Translations under genes and position numbers: made by a program
Notes under the pieces: generated by a model
What the model saw: only the letters and a program-made list of their open reading frames with translations
Database searches by the model: none
Told to the model about the DNA's origin: nothing
Assembly (NCBI RefSeq): GCF_000013085.1
Contig: NC_007643.1
Coordinates: 3,357,501 to 3,421,500, forward strand
DNA from: Rhodospirillum rubrum ATCC 11170
GTDB taxonomy: Bacteria > Pseudomonadota > Alphaproteobacteria > Rhodospirillales > Rhodospirillaceae
DNA length: 64,000 nt
Reading direction: 5' to 3'
In this document: piece by piece, positions 1 to 7,794 of the stretch
Numbering within the stretch: the stretch's first letter is position 1
Layout of the letters: every line of letters starts with the position of its first letter

Positions 1-938
1 CCCTGCGCCACCGCATGGCCGGGGCCATGCGCCTGGGGCTGGGCGGCATGGTGGTGCTGGGTCTGGCCGGCGGTCTGGTGATGAGCCGGCGCTTCAGCCG
101 ACGGCTGGAGGCGGTCAACCGCACCAGCCGCGAGATCATCGGCGGCGATCTGTCGCGGCGGGTTCCGCAAGGCCGGGGCCTGGACGGCGACGACTTCGAC
201 CAATTGGCGGTCAATCTCAACGCCATGCTCGGGCGCATCGAAACCCTGATGGAGGGGGTGCGCCATGTCTCCGACACCATCGCCCATGATCTGCGTACCC
301 CGCTGTCGCGGCTGCGCAACCGGCTGGAGCGCCTGCAGGCCGATGCCCAATGCACCGACCGCGACGAATTGGCCGCCGCCCTGGCCGAGGTCGATAGCCT
401 GCTCGCCACCTTCCACGCCCTGTTGCGCATCGCCCAGGTGGAAACAGGCGGCCGGCGCATGGCCTTTTCGCCCGTCGATCTGCTGGCCCTGCTCATCGAT
501 GTCGCCGAACTTTACGACGCGGTGGCCGACGAAAGAACCGTAACCCTTGATCTCGACCTCGCCTTGGCGCCGGGCGCGCGTTTGCTGGTCGATGGCGACC
601 GCGACCTGCTGTTCCAGGCCTTCGCCAATCTGCTCGACAACGCCGTCAAATACTCACCCGAGGGCGGCCGGGTCAGCCTCGCCCTGATCCGCGGCGAGAC
701 CCGGGTGACGATCAGCCTGCGCGATCAGGGACCAGGGATCCCCGCAGCCGACCGCCAGCGCGTTTTCGAACGCTTCGCCCGCCTTGATACCGCCCGCACC
801 ACCCCGGGCAACGGCCTGGGTCTGACCATGGTCGGCGCGGTGATCGAAGCCCATGACGGCACCATCGCCCTGGAAGACGCGCCGGGCGGCGGATTGCTGG
901 TCCGCGTCGTCTTGCCGCTGCGCCGGGGTCCGGGCTGA
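1..938 (+). CDS. Sensor histidine kinase, C-terminal part (5' end outside window)
   Basis: Inner-membrane sensor kinase of a two-component system. The frame is already open at base 1, so the sensor region and first membrane segment lie outside the window. What remains is a hydrophobic segment (about bases 45-85), a HAMP-like linker, a HisKA dimerisation helix with the phospho-acceptor His in AHDLRTPLSRL (His codon at 285-287), and a HATPase domain with the N-box LLDNAVKYSPEGG, a DQGPGIP box and a GNGLGL box. This order is typical of EnvZ/QseC-type kinases. The partner regulator is probably upstream and out of view, so the signal sensed cannot be inferred. Confidence 0.93.
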   Translation, partial: LRHRMAGAMRLGLGGMVVLGLAGGLVMSRRFSRRLEAVNRTSREIIGGDLSRRVPQGRGLDGDDFDQLAVNLNAMLGRIETLMEGVRHVSDTIAHDLRTPLSRLRNRLERLQADAQCTDRDELAAALAEVDSLLATFHALLRIAQVETGGRRMAFSPVDLLALLIDVAELYDAVADERTVTLDLDLALAPGARLLVDGDRDLLFQAFANLLDNAVKYSPEGGRVSLALIRGETRVTISLRDQGPGIPAADRQRVFERFARLDTARTTPGNGLGLTMVGAVIEAHDGTIALEDAPGGGLLVRVVLPLRRGPG

Positions 939-1030
939 TCCGGACGGCCCCCTCCCCCTGGCGCGACCGGTCGCGCCGCTCCATAATGGGACGCCCCGCC
1001 GTTCGCCCGCTGTTGTAAGGAAGATCGATC

Positions 1031-1408
1031 ATGACCCGAGCCATTCTCGCCGCCGGCGCCGCCCTCGTCCTTGCCGCCTGCGCCGACGGATCGGCGACGC
1101 CCCCGGCCCAGCCCGGCCTTCAGCCGCCGATCCAGGCGCGGGCCTCCGATATCCTGGGCCTGGAAGCCATGGTCGCCGACACCCTGCCCGGCATCGTCGA
1201 AAGCCTGGGCATTCCCCCGACCGAGATCGAAAAAACCCATGTGACCCCCGATGTGGTGACCACCTTTGATATCATCGTCGGCGCCGATACCTGGGTCTGG
1301 CTCAAGGGACGGCCCGGGACGCTGGTGGTCTCCCAAGACGCCTCGGGCTATGTGCGCCAGATCTACACCACCGATGGCCTGACCCTGCCCGGCGTGCGGG
1401 CATTCTGA
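1031..1408 (+). CDS. Small predicted lipoprotein, function unknown
   Basis: A 125-residue protein starting at an ATG after the purine-rich AAGGAAG. The N-terminus is a short lipoprotein signal with lipobox LAAC and Cys17 as the probable lipidation site. The mature part is about 108 residues with no motif I recognise; it is rich in Val/Thr near the middle (DVVTTFDIIVGADTWVW), suggesting a small beta-sheet domain. It follows the sensor kinase by about 90 bases and overlaps the next gene, so these genes may be co-transcribed. Envelope location is inferred from the lipobox only. Confidence 0.75.
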   Translation: MTRAILAAGAALVLAACADGSATPPAQPGLQPPIQARASDILGLEAMVADTLPGIVESLGIPPTEIEKTHVTPDVVTTFDIIVGADTWVWLKGRPGTLVVSQDASGYVRQIYTTDGLTLPGVRAF

Positions 1409-2223
1409 GCGATCAGCCCCCCCTTCCGCCGGCGACCCTGCTGTGGGTCGCCGCCCCCGGAGCCGAGCCGCAAGCCGAAATCGACGCCCTGGCCGTCTTG
1501 CTTGACGCGGGCGAGCGGGCGAGGCTCGCGCGCTTTCACCATGCCCACGACCGCTGGTCCTATGCCGCCGCCCATGGCCTGTGCCGGGTGATGCTGTCGC
1601 GGGCCGCCGGCCTGCCACCGCGCGACTGGCGCTTTGTCGCCACGGCCCATGGCCGGCCGATGGTCGACCCGGCCAGCGGTCCGCCGCTGGCCTTTTCCTT
1701 GAGCCATACCCGGGGCATGGCCGCCTGCGGGGTGATGACGCGCTCCAGGGACGACATCACCGCCGCCATCGGTGGCGTTCCCAAGACGGGTGCCGCCATC
1801 GGGGTTGATGTCGAAAGCCTGGACCGCGCGCCCGATTCGTTGGGCTTGGCCCGGCGCTTTTTCCATCCCCACGAGGCCGCCGCCCTGGCCGAACGCCCCC
1901 CCGGAGAGCGAGACGCCGCCTTCATCGGCCTGTGGACGCTCAAAGAGGCGATGGTCAAGGCCCTGGGTAGCGGGCTGCAACAGGGGCTGACCAGCTTCCG
2001 CGTGAACAGCGATCCCCCCAGCCTTATCGAGGCCGCCCCGGTCTTCGGCCCGATCGCGGCGTGGCGCCTGGGCCGCTGGACGCTTGCCCCCGGCCACAGC
2101 TTGGCCCTCGCCCTGCGCGACCCTACCCCGTCGCCCCTCCCCCCCGCCCCGTCGCCCCTCCCCAAAGCCGAAAGACTGAGCGTGACCGAGATCCTGAGGG
2201 CGGCGGAGGAGGCGAACGCCTAA
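1405..2223 (+). CDS. 4'-phosphopantetheinyl transferase (Sfp type)
   Basis: Transfers phosphopantetheine from CoA to carrier-protein domains (ACP, PCP). Family signatures visible are FSLSHTRG, the metal-binding GVDVES, and the WTLKEAMVKALGSGL box. The start is uncertain. The only standard codon is TTG at 1498, but this removes the conserved LLWV strand near the N-terminus of these enzymes. The frame is open from 1270 with no ATG/GTG/TTG before 1498. A CTG at 1405 overlaps the preceding stop as CTGA, mimicking the ATGA couplings elsewhere in the window, so I prefer it. There is an insertion of about 20 residues before GVDVE and a proline-rich tail (PSPLPPAPSPLP) from a repeated CCGTCGCCCCTCCC motif. 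The last 13 codons lie in a direct repeat duplicated at 3375-3416. Confidence 0.82.
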   Translation: MSDQPPLPPATLLWVAAPGAEPQAEIDALAVLLDAGERARLARFHHAHDRWSYAAAHGLCRVMLSRAAGLPPRDWRFVATAHGRPMVDPASGPPLAFSLSHTRGMAACGVMTRSRDDITAAIGGVPKTGAAIGVDVESLDRAPDSLGLARRFFHPHEAAALAERPPGERDAAFIGLWTLKEAMVKALGSGLQQGLTSFRVNSDPPSLIEAAPVFGPIAAWRLGRWTLAPGHSLALALRDPTPSPLPPAPSPLPKAERLSVTEILRAAEEANA

Positions 2224-2505
2224 CTCAAAGCGCGTTCACCAAACGGCCCCGTTTCGTCTGATCCCCCCGCCCCGCGAGAAGACCGGCGATCGAGATGTCC
2301 TCATCAATCGCCTCCCAATGGATCCCCCACGAACCGATCTCGAAACCCTGGCGTTGTTCGGGTGTCGCCTCCAGCAGGCGGGGAAACCAGGAAAGGGGAA
2401 TACCCAGGGTCCGACCGTCGGAAAGATCCACCCACATGCGGTCTTCATGGAACGTGACGGACTTAGCCGAAATATCCATTCCAGGCCTCCTTGATCTTTC
2501 CGTTA
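2182..2505. repeat. Direct repeat 1, left copy (324 bp)
   Basis: This segment recurs at 3375-3698 with a constant offset of 1193 bases and no gaps. I counted about 19 mismatches by eye (roughly 94% identity). It spans the last codons of the phosphopantetheinyl transferase, the whole DUF2442 gene and a few bases upstream of that gene's start. Outside these limits the two copies are unrelated. The pair brackets the zinc-ribbon gene at 2779-3261. Confidence 0.92.
2225..2479 (-). CDS. DUF2442 family protein (copy 1)
   Basis: An 84-residue soluble protein with the DUF2442 pattern: a short beta-rich start (VTFHEDRMWVDLSDGRTLGIPLSWFPRLL), then ATPEQR, then IHWEAIDEDISIAGLLAG. The family is common next to DUF4160 genes and is often discussed as toxin-antitoxin-like, but its role is not established and no DUF4160 partner is present here. 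The stop lies one base beyond the phosphopantetheinyl transferase stop, on the opposite strand, so the two genes are convergent with no room for a separate terminator. An AGGCCT stretch upstream may serve as ribosome binding site. It differs from copy 2 (3418-3672) at only a few residues. Confidence 0.88.
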   Translation of the reverse strand: MDISAKSVTFHEDRMWVDLSDGRTLGIPLSWFPRLLEATPEQRQGFEIGSWGIHWEAIDEDISIAGLLAGRGDQTKRGRLVNAL

Positions 2506-2778
2506 CCTCCTTGTGATCACGCCATCATAGCAAGCAGACGCGGGTTGGGATGAATTGATAACGGCCCTGTTTTCTAGGGTGGTTTGCTTGATCCCCGTCC
2601 CCTTTTGGTGGATGGGCGCCAAGGCCGCATATGAGTGGGGTCAGCGGTAACTGCGTTATGGCGGTTTTTTCCAACTCTTGAATACCCCTTAGACTTGGTT
2701 CACGAGCGTCCTAGAGGTTGCTAGATTGGCATGTCTCATTGAGCTATGGTTCAGCAATCAATTTCTGGGGTCGATGCG

Positions 2779-3261
2779 ATGGGCTATTATTTGACGGCAC
2801 AAGTCTGCGGCAATGGACACCATACAACATCGAGCGTCGAGCATTCTCCGAACTTGATGGCGAATTTCTGTGATAAATGCGGCTCGGAAACCATGACGAA
2901 ATGCCCCTCTTGTTCTACGAAGATCAGGGGCAAGTATTACGTTGATGACTTTGCAATCATTGGCCAAAATTACACAGCACCCAGCTTTTGCCACGCGTGC
3001 GGCAAAGCTTTCCCTTGGACGACGACTAAGATCGAAGCTGCCAAGGAAATGGTCGAAGAAATTGATGAACTTTCCCCGGACGAACGGGAGAAGCTGAAAG
3101 GCGCCATTGACGACATCGTGATCGAGGGGGCGCGAACTGAGTTAGGCGCGAATCGCTTCAAGAAATTGTTGACGAAGATGGGTAGTGCCAGCGCCTCAGC
3201 TATGCGGGATATCGTTGTCGATGTTATCAGCGAGACAGCGAAGAAGATCATCTTCCCGTAA
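2779..3261 (+). CDS. DUF2321-like multi-zinc-ribbon protein (cargo gene)
   Basis: A 160-residue protein beginning MGYYLTAQVC, which resembles the usual start of the DUF2321 family; an in-frame ATG at 2746 is possible but this one matches the family and has a GGGG 8 bases upstream. It carries three Cys pairs: FCDKCG (about 32-37), CPSC (about 44-47) and FCHACG (about 71-76), followed by FPW, a pattern of stacked zinc ribbons. The second half is a charged helical region (EEIDELSPDEREKLKGAIDD) ending in an amphipathic C-terminus. Base composition is clearly more AT-rich than its neighbours, and it sits alone between two direct repeats, so it is probably acquired. Function is not established; nucleic-acid or membrane association is only a guess. 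Confidence 0.8.
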   Translation: MGYYLTAQVCGNGHHTTSSVEHSPNLMANFCDKCGSETMTKCPSCSTKIRGKYYVDDFAIIGQNYTAPSFCHACGKAFPWTTTKIEAAKEMVEEIDELSPDEREKLKGAIDDIVIEGARTELGANRFKKLLTKMGSASASAMRDIVVDVISETAKKIIFP

Positions 3262-3374
3262 CGACCCGCCTCCATGGTGGCTTGGAGCATGCCCATTCAT
3301 TCCTCTGCCCAGAGATCTGAAGAGACGCTCTCAGAGACAAAAACGAGTGCCGGTAATGTCATTAGGGTTGTGAT

Positions 3375-3416
3375 GTCACCGAGATCCTGAGGGCGGCGGA
3401 GGACGCGAACACCTAA
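3375..3416 (+). pseudogene. Duplicated C-terminal tail of the phosphopantetheinyl transferase
   Basis: These 14 codons (VTEILRAAEDANT and a stop) match the last codons of the gene ending at 2223, with three substitutions. There is no upstream coding sequence for the enzyme here, so this is a non-functional end fragment. It marks the left edge of the second copy of direct repeat 1. Confidence 0.85.
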
Positions 3417-3417
3417 C

Positions 3418-3672
3418 TCAAAGCGCGTTCACCAAGCGGCCCCGTTTCGTCTGATCCCCCAGCCCAGCGAGAAGGCCGGCGATCAAGATGTCTTCATCAA
3501 TCGCTTCCCAATGGATCTCCCACGAACCGATCTCGAAACCCTGGCGTTGTTCAGGTGTCGCCTTCAGCAGGCGGGGAAACCAGGAAAGGGGAATACCCAG
3601 GGTCCGACCATCGGAAAGGTCCAGCCACATGCGGTTTTCATGGAACGTGACGGACTTAGCCAAAATATCCAT
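3418..3672 (-). CDS. DUF2442 family protein (copy 2)
   Basis: An 84-residue near-duplicate of the protein at 2225-2479; differences are conservative (for example HENRMWLDL for HEDRMWVDL, and WEIHW for WGIHW). A longer open frame extends upstream on this strand, but the alignment with copy 1 and the shared upstream sequence fix the start at 3672. Both copies keep an intact frame and most differences are silent, so each was probably under selection, possibly in separate genomes, before they came together here. Function unknown, as for copy 1. Confidence 0.86.
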   Translation of the reverse strand: MDILAKSVTFHENRMWLDLSDGRTLGIPLSWFPRLLKATPEQRQGFEIGSWEIHWEAIDEDILIAGLLAGLGDQTKRGRLVNAL

Positions 3673-3767
3673 TCCAGGCCTCCTTGATCCTTCCGTTAAC
3701 GCCCTATTGTCTCGCGATCGTACCAAGTCAAACGCGCGTTCAAACGGAGTGATGACAAGCCACCCGA

Positions 3768-3808
3768 CATAAAACAACGGCCCGGCTCCCTGGGGGGAGA
3801 CCGGGCCG
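3768..3808 (-). terminator. Probable Rho-independent terminator of the glycosyltransferase genes
   Basis: A strong stem of CGGCCCGG (3778-3785) with CCGGGCCG (3801-3808), extended by an inner CTCCC/GGGAG pairing. Read on the minus strand the hairpin is followed by TTGTTTTAT. It lies about 150 bases beyond the stop of the leftward gene ending at 3961. Confidence 0.65.
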
Positions 3809-3960
3809 CTCGGGGCACGTTGGGAAGAAGCACACCGCTCAGGAAGCAACCCCCATGCCAGAAAAAAAGCGATGTGTTTGCATGCCTTTCGCCTAAAAGC
3901 CCCCCGGCGCCGATGCATCCCGCCTCTCAAAACGCGGAGTTTTGTGCAAAATGGCATGAC

Positions 3961-6051
3961 TTAAGCTTTCGGCCGCGCCTCGGCCGAGGGCGGGCCGTCG
4001 GCCAGGAAGCTGACCAGGGCTGACAGGCCGCGCGGGTCGCCAAACAGGCGGGGGGCGGCGGCGCACAGGCGCTCGGCGGCGGCGCGGCGTTTGGCGCGGT
4101 CGCGGCCGAAGGCCAGGGCTTGGCGGACATAGGCCTCGGCGGTGCGCACCACGGCTTCGTCCAGGCCAAAGGCGGCGCACCAGAAGGCGGCCCGGCGGTC
4201 GCGCATCAGGGCGCCCTGCCAAGCCACCACCGGGGTGCCCAGGGCCAGGGCATCGCGGGCGGTACCGTCGCCGCCCCAGTGGGGGGCGTCAAGCACCACG
4301 TCCACCGCCTTCAGGGCGGCCAGATAAATCCCCCGCCGCGTCCGCCGCAGCCACAAGATCCGCTCAGCCGCCACCCCGGCCAGGGCCATACGGGCTTCAA
4401 GCAAGCCGGCAAGGGCGGGTTCGTCGGGGCGGAACAGGCAGAGCCGGCCGCGCCGGTCCCCCTCGAGGATCGCCGCGGCCAGCCGATCGAAGGCCGGCGG
4501 CAAGCGGTGGAGCGGCTGGGCGCACAGGTAAAGCGTTTCGTCCCCGGGCAGGGCCAGACGGTCGCGATCGGCGGCCTCGGCAACGGGGGGAAGGGCCGGC
4601 ATGATCGGATGGGGCAAGCGGAACAGGGCCTCGCGGTAATGGGCGCGGGCCCCGGCCGGCTCCATGCCGGCGCTGCTGACGAACCAGTCGATCGAGGCCA
4701 GCCCGCTGGTCGCCGGATGACCGCCCAAAGCCACCTGCAGCGGGGCGAAACGGCCATGGGCCAGGGCGGTGGCCCGCGCGCCGGCCCCCACTTCGGCATG
4801 GACCAGTCCATCAAGCTCAAGGGCGTCCAGCGCCTCCTGGGCCTTGAACAGATCGGTGGGCAAAGCGGCCCCCCGGCCGGCGGGCGGAGCCTTGGCCTCC
4901 GCCCCGTCCAGGGTGAGGGCGATCGCCTCGACATCGGCGCGGGCGGCCAAGCCTTCCAGCAGGGCGGCGGCGATGCCTTCGCCCGCCGGGGCACCCGCCG
5001 GAGCCAGCACGCCGATGCGCCGTCGCCCCCGGTGCGGCGCTTTGCCGATATGGCGGGCGGTATGGCCGAGCACCGGACAAAGCCCCCGCACGGTATCGGC
5101 GATGTCGGCCATCAAAAGCCGGTCGTCGATGCCATGGGCGGCGAGCAGCGGATGGGCGATCCCGGCGAACAGCGCATTGGGATCGGGCACGAAGGCCCGG
5201 CGCTCGCGCAAGGTTTCCAAGCCGGTCACCAGCCTTTGGCGGGCTTCGGCGATGTCGGCGGTCGATGCGGGGACCAGCGGCATGGTCGAGGCCAGGGCCA
5301 GGGCGACGGCGGGAAAATCACCGGCATTGGCCCCATAGGTGCGCGCCGCGCCGCGCCAGTTACCCTGGCGGGCCAGGGCATCGGCCAGATTGATCCGCGC
5401 CGTCCAGGCCTCTTGCCCCTCGGCCAGGGCGAGCGCGGTGCGCAGCGTGGCGATCGCCTCCTCCGTCCGCCCCAAAGCAAGCAGGGCGGTTCCGCGATCG
5501 ATCAAGCCGCCGGCCGAGGGGTCGTCCTCCTCCAGGGCCAAGCGGCGGTCGGCGGCCTCCAGGGCCCCCTCGGCATCGCCCAGACCGACCAGCAAAGGCG
5601 CCAGGGCGGCCAGGATCTCGGGGCTATCGGGTTGCTGGCGCAGCAGGCTGGCCGCGCCCGGCCCGTCGCCGGCGGCCAGCCTGCTTTCGGCCAGGGCCAG
5701 GGCGGCGGCGGGAAAGGCCGGGCGCAGGGCCAAGGCGGTTTCCAGGGCGCGCCCCATCGCCTCCGCCTCGCCCGCCGCCCGCAAGATCAGCGCCAGCGAG
5801 CGCCAGAGATCGGCGTCATCGGGGGTCAGCGCCAGGGCGCCATCGACCCGGGCGCGGGCCAGCGCGCCCTTGCCGGCGGCCAGGGCGGCCAGGGCCGACA
5901 GATGCAGGGCCTCGGCATGGCGCGGCTCCTCGGCCAGAACGGCGTCATAAAGGGCCAGGGCCTCGGCCGGGCGCCCCAGGCCGTGGAGGCGAAGCGCCTC
6001 GTCCAGCCGCACGGGGACCGACATCGCCGACTCGACGGAATGGGTCATCAT
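3961..6051 (-). CDS. TPR protein with O-GlcNAc-transferase-like (GT41) C-terminal domain
   Basis: About 696 residues. The first half is a run of tetratricopeptide repeats (for example RPAEALALYDAVLAEEPRHAEALHL, and several ALALRPAFPAAALALAESRLAAGDG-type units). The C-terminal third resembles the OGT/SPINDLY catalytic domain, with VDVVLDAPHWGG, TARDALALGTPVVAW and a downstream AEAYVRQAL helix. Proteins of this build transfer a sugar to Ser/Thr of proteins; in bacteria they are often linked to flagellin or surface-protein glycosylation. The start at 6051 overlaps the upstream gene's stop as ATGA, and a second ATG follows directly. An open frame reaching 6333 is overlap with the upstream gene. 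Cytoplasmic; acceptor unknown. Confidence 0.82.
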   Translation of the reverse strand: MMTHSVESAMSVPVRLDEALRLHGLGRPAEALALYDAVLAEEPRHAEALHLSALAALAAGKGALARARVDGALALTPDDADLWRSLALILRAAGEAEAMGRALETALALRPAFPAAALALAESRLAAGDGPGAASLLRQQPDSPEILAALAPLLVGLGDAEGALEAADRRLALEEDDPSAGGLIDRGTALLALGRTEEAIATLRTALALAEGQEAWTARINLADALARQGNWRGAARTYGANAGDFPAVALALASTMPLVPASTADIAEARQRLVTGLETLRERRAFVPDPNALFAGIAHPLLAAHGIDDRLLMADIADTVRGLCPVLGHTARHIGKAPHRGRRRIGVLAPAGAPAGEGIAAALLEGLAARADVEAIALTLDGAEAKAPPAGRGAALPTDLFKAQEALDALELDGLVHAEVGAGARATALAHGRFAPLQVALGGHPATSGLASIDWFVSSAGMEPAGARAHYREALFRLPHPIMPALPPVAEAADRDRLALPGDETLYLCAQPLHRLPPAFDRLAAAILEGDRRGRLCLFRPDEPALAGLLEARMALAGVAAERILWLRRTRRGIYLAALKAVDVVLDAPHWGGDGTARDALALGTPVVAWQGALMRDRRAAFWCAAFGLDEAVVRTAEAYVRQALAFGRDRAKRRAAAERLCAAAPRLFGDPRGLSALVSFLADGPPSAEARPKA

Positions 6052-7217
6052 CGTCTTCCCTTGCGGGCAAGGCGCGACGCCAGCCGTCGCGCCGCCTCGG
6101 CGACCACCCCGGGCCAGTCCCCCGCCTCTTTTTGGCGGAGCAGCCGCAGGGTCGGATACCAGGGCGTGGTTTCCCCGGACAATCCCCAGCGCCAATCGGG
6201 CACCCGGGGCAGCAGCACCCAGGCCGGGCGGCCCAGGGCCCCGGCCAGATGGGCAAAGACCGTATCGACGGTGATCACCAGATCCAGGGCGCCCATCATC
6301 GCCGCCGTTCCCAAAAAGGCGTCGCGGCGCCAATCGGCGTCGGGCTCGGGGCAGAGGATCGCCGGACCGGCTTCCGCCGGGGTGGCATCGGGGTGAAGGG
6401 CGATCAGCCGCACGCCGGGCAAAGCCGCCAGCGGGCCGAACAGCGCCGGGGAAAACGAGCGCTCGCGGTCAAGCCCATGGGTCGGACTGCCCCGCCACGC
6501 CACGCCGATGCGCATGTCCCGGGGAGCGATCGCCGCCAGCCGCGCCGCCCAGGCGTCAACCCGGCGGCCCTCGGCGCCCAGATAAGGCACCCGGTGGCCT
6601 TCTTCGCCCAATTCCAGCAGGCCGGGCAGATCCATCAGGGCCAGGGCGCGGGCCCCGGGCGGCGGCGGGGCGCCCAGCGGGATCAGCCGGTCGATCCCCG
6701 GCGCGCCGGCGAGCAAGGCGCCCAAAGCCGGCTGGCAGGCCAGCACCACCTTGAGCCCGCGCGCGGCGGCATCGGGACAATAGCGCACGAAGTGAAGGGC
6801 ATCGCCCAGGCCCTGTTCGGTATGAAGCAGCAAGGGCCCGGGGCCATCGGCCGCGCCGTCCCAGGGCGGAAGCGCGTCATAGGGCGGGGTCAGCCCGAAG
6901 GCCCGCCAGCGCGCCCGATAATCCTCAAAGCCGCCACGCCGATCCCCGGCCAGCAGGCGGGCGAGGCCGCGGTTATAGCGGGCATCGGCATCAGAGGGGG
7001 TTTGGGCCAGCGCCCGGTCGAATAAATCAATGGCCTGGGCCGGCTCGCCCAGGCGCAGGGCGATGGCGCCCAGATTGGTCAACAGATCAACGCGTCCGGG
7101 CGCGGCGGCCAGGGCGGCGGCGAAAGCCTCGCGGGCTTCGTCAAGCCGGCCGTCTTCGGCCAGCCGCCGGCCCCGGGCGGCCAGATCCTCGACCTCCGCG
7201 CCGACCGCCCGCCCCAT
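6048..7217 (-). CDS. TPR protein with GT9 (heptosyltransferase)-like domain
   Basis: 389 residues. Residues about 10-115 form three TPR units (GRLDEAREAFAAALAAAPG, LGEPAQAIDLFDRALAQTPSDADARYN). The rest resembles the ADP-heptose:LPS transferase fold, with LLLHTEQGLGDALHFVRY near the start of the domain, GVAWRGSPTH in the middle and DLVITVDTVFAHLAGALGRPAWVLLP as the C-terminal nucleotide-sugar region. This fusion is common in glycosylation clusters of alphaproteobacteria. The start has AGGGGG 6 bases upstream. It is translationally coupled to the OGT-like gene, so the two probably work on the same glycan or acceptor. Confidence 0.85.
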   Translation of the reverse strand: MGRAVGAEVEDLAARGRRLAEDGRLDEAREAFAAALAAAPGRVDLLTNLGAIALRLGEPAQAIDLFDRALAQTPSDADARYNRGLARLLAGDRRGGFEDYRARWRAFGLTPPYDALPPWDGAADGPGPLLLHTEQGLGDALHFVRYCPDAAARGLKVVLACQPALGALLAGAPGIDRLIPLGAPPPPGARALALMDLPGLLELGEEGHRVPYLGAEGRRVDAWAARLAAIAPRDMRIGVAWRGSPTHGLDRERSFSPALFGPLAALPGVRLIALHPDATPAEAGPAILCPEPDADWRRDAFLGTAAMMGALDLVITVDTVFAHLAGALGRPAWVLLPRVPDWRWGLSGETTPWYPTLRLLRQKEAGDWPGVVAEAARRLASRLARKGRR

Positions 7218-7260
7218 GCCATCCCCCTTTGCCGAGGTGTTTTTCGCCTCCGCCGGCCTT

Positions 7261-7575
7261 TTAGGCGATCGGCAGATCCTTCGACGGCTTCTCGCCGGTC
7301 ACGAGGTGGCGGGCGGCATCCAGGATATCGGAATAGGACGCGCCGTTGACATCGGTGTTCTCGGCCAGCCAAGCCTCGGCATCGGCCAGATCGATGGGGT
7401 ATTTCTTCACAAGGGCGGCGACCACCGCCTTGGTTCCCAAAACATGGGCCGCCAGACCATCAAGCATGTTGAGCAGATTGTTCACCTGTTCGGTGGACAG
7501 ATCGCCCATGCGCTCCACGTCCTCGGAAAGTTTGGTCAGCAGAACCTGGATCTGGTTGAGCATCAGCTCGGACAT
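7261..7575 (-). CDS. Unknown 104-residue helical protein in the glycosylation cluster
   Basis: Starts MSELMLNQIQVL at 7575 after an excellent AAGGAG ribosome site; the longer open frame to 7677 is not supported. The sequence is almost entirely predicted helix (LSTEQVNNLLNMLDGLAAHVLG, then AAVVAALVKKYPIDLADAEAWLAEN), acidic overall, without signal peptide, membrane segment or cysteines. It reads in the same direction as the two TPR glycosyltransferases, 43 bases upstream of them, and is probably the first gene of that operon. I do not recognise the family. It could be an accessory subunit or an acceptor for the OGT-like enzyme, but that is inference from position alone. Confidence 0.75.
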   Translation of the reverse strand: MSELMLNQIQVLLTKLSEDVERMGDLSTEQVNNLLNMLDGLAAHVLGTKAVVAALVKKYPIDLADAEAWLAENTDVNGASYSDILDAARHLVTGEKPSKDLPIA

Positions 7576-7794
7576 GAAGGAAACTCCTTTCTGGATTTCT
7601 GGGTCTGGCCTATGGATTCGGCGGCACTCGGGCGGCCGAACCGCAAAGAGCGCCAAGGGGTGGATGGTTCGGCCCATCGTCGCCCGGATGAAGAATACCG
7701 GCCGCCCCCCTGGCTGTCATGCGCGAACACCTTGCGACAGGACGGTTATTAAAGACTGAACGGGCATCAACGAAGCACCAGGAAGGGGCGTTCG

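Larger units (their letters stand above)
3375..3698. repeat. Direct repeat 1, right copy (324 bp)
   Basis: Second copy of the segment at 2182-2505. It carries the orphan tail of the phosphopantetheinyl transferase and a complete DUF2442 gene. The homology stops abruptly on both sides: before base 3375 the sequence is AT-richer cargo DNA, and after 3698 it is different intergenic sequence. Confidence 0.92.

Noticed and set aside
2182-3698. Repeat pair at 2.2-3.7 kb as an insertion sequence or integron
   Set aside because: The repeats encode resident genes, lack terminal inverted repeats, and there is no transposase or integrase between them.
4120-6396. Very long plus-strand open frame (over 700 codons) opposite the glycosyltransferase genes
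   Set aside because: It is Gly/Gln/Arg-rich without any domain, and follows exactly the extent of the two real minus-strand genes; a side effect of high G+C.
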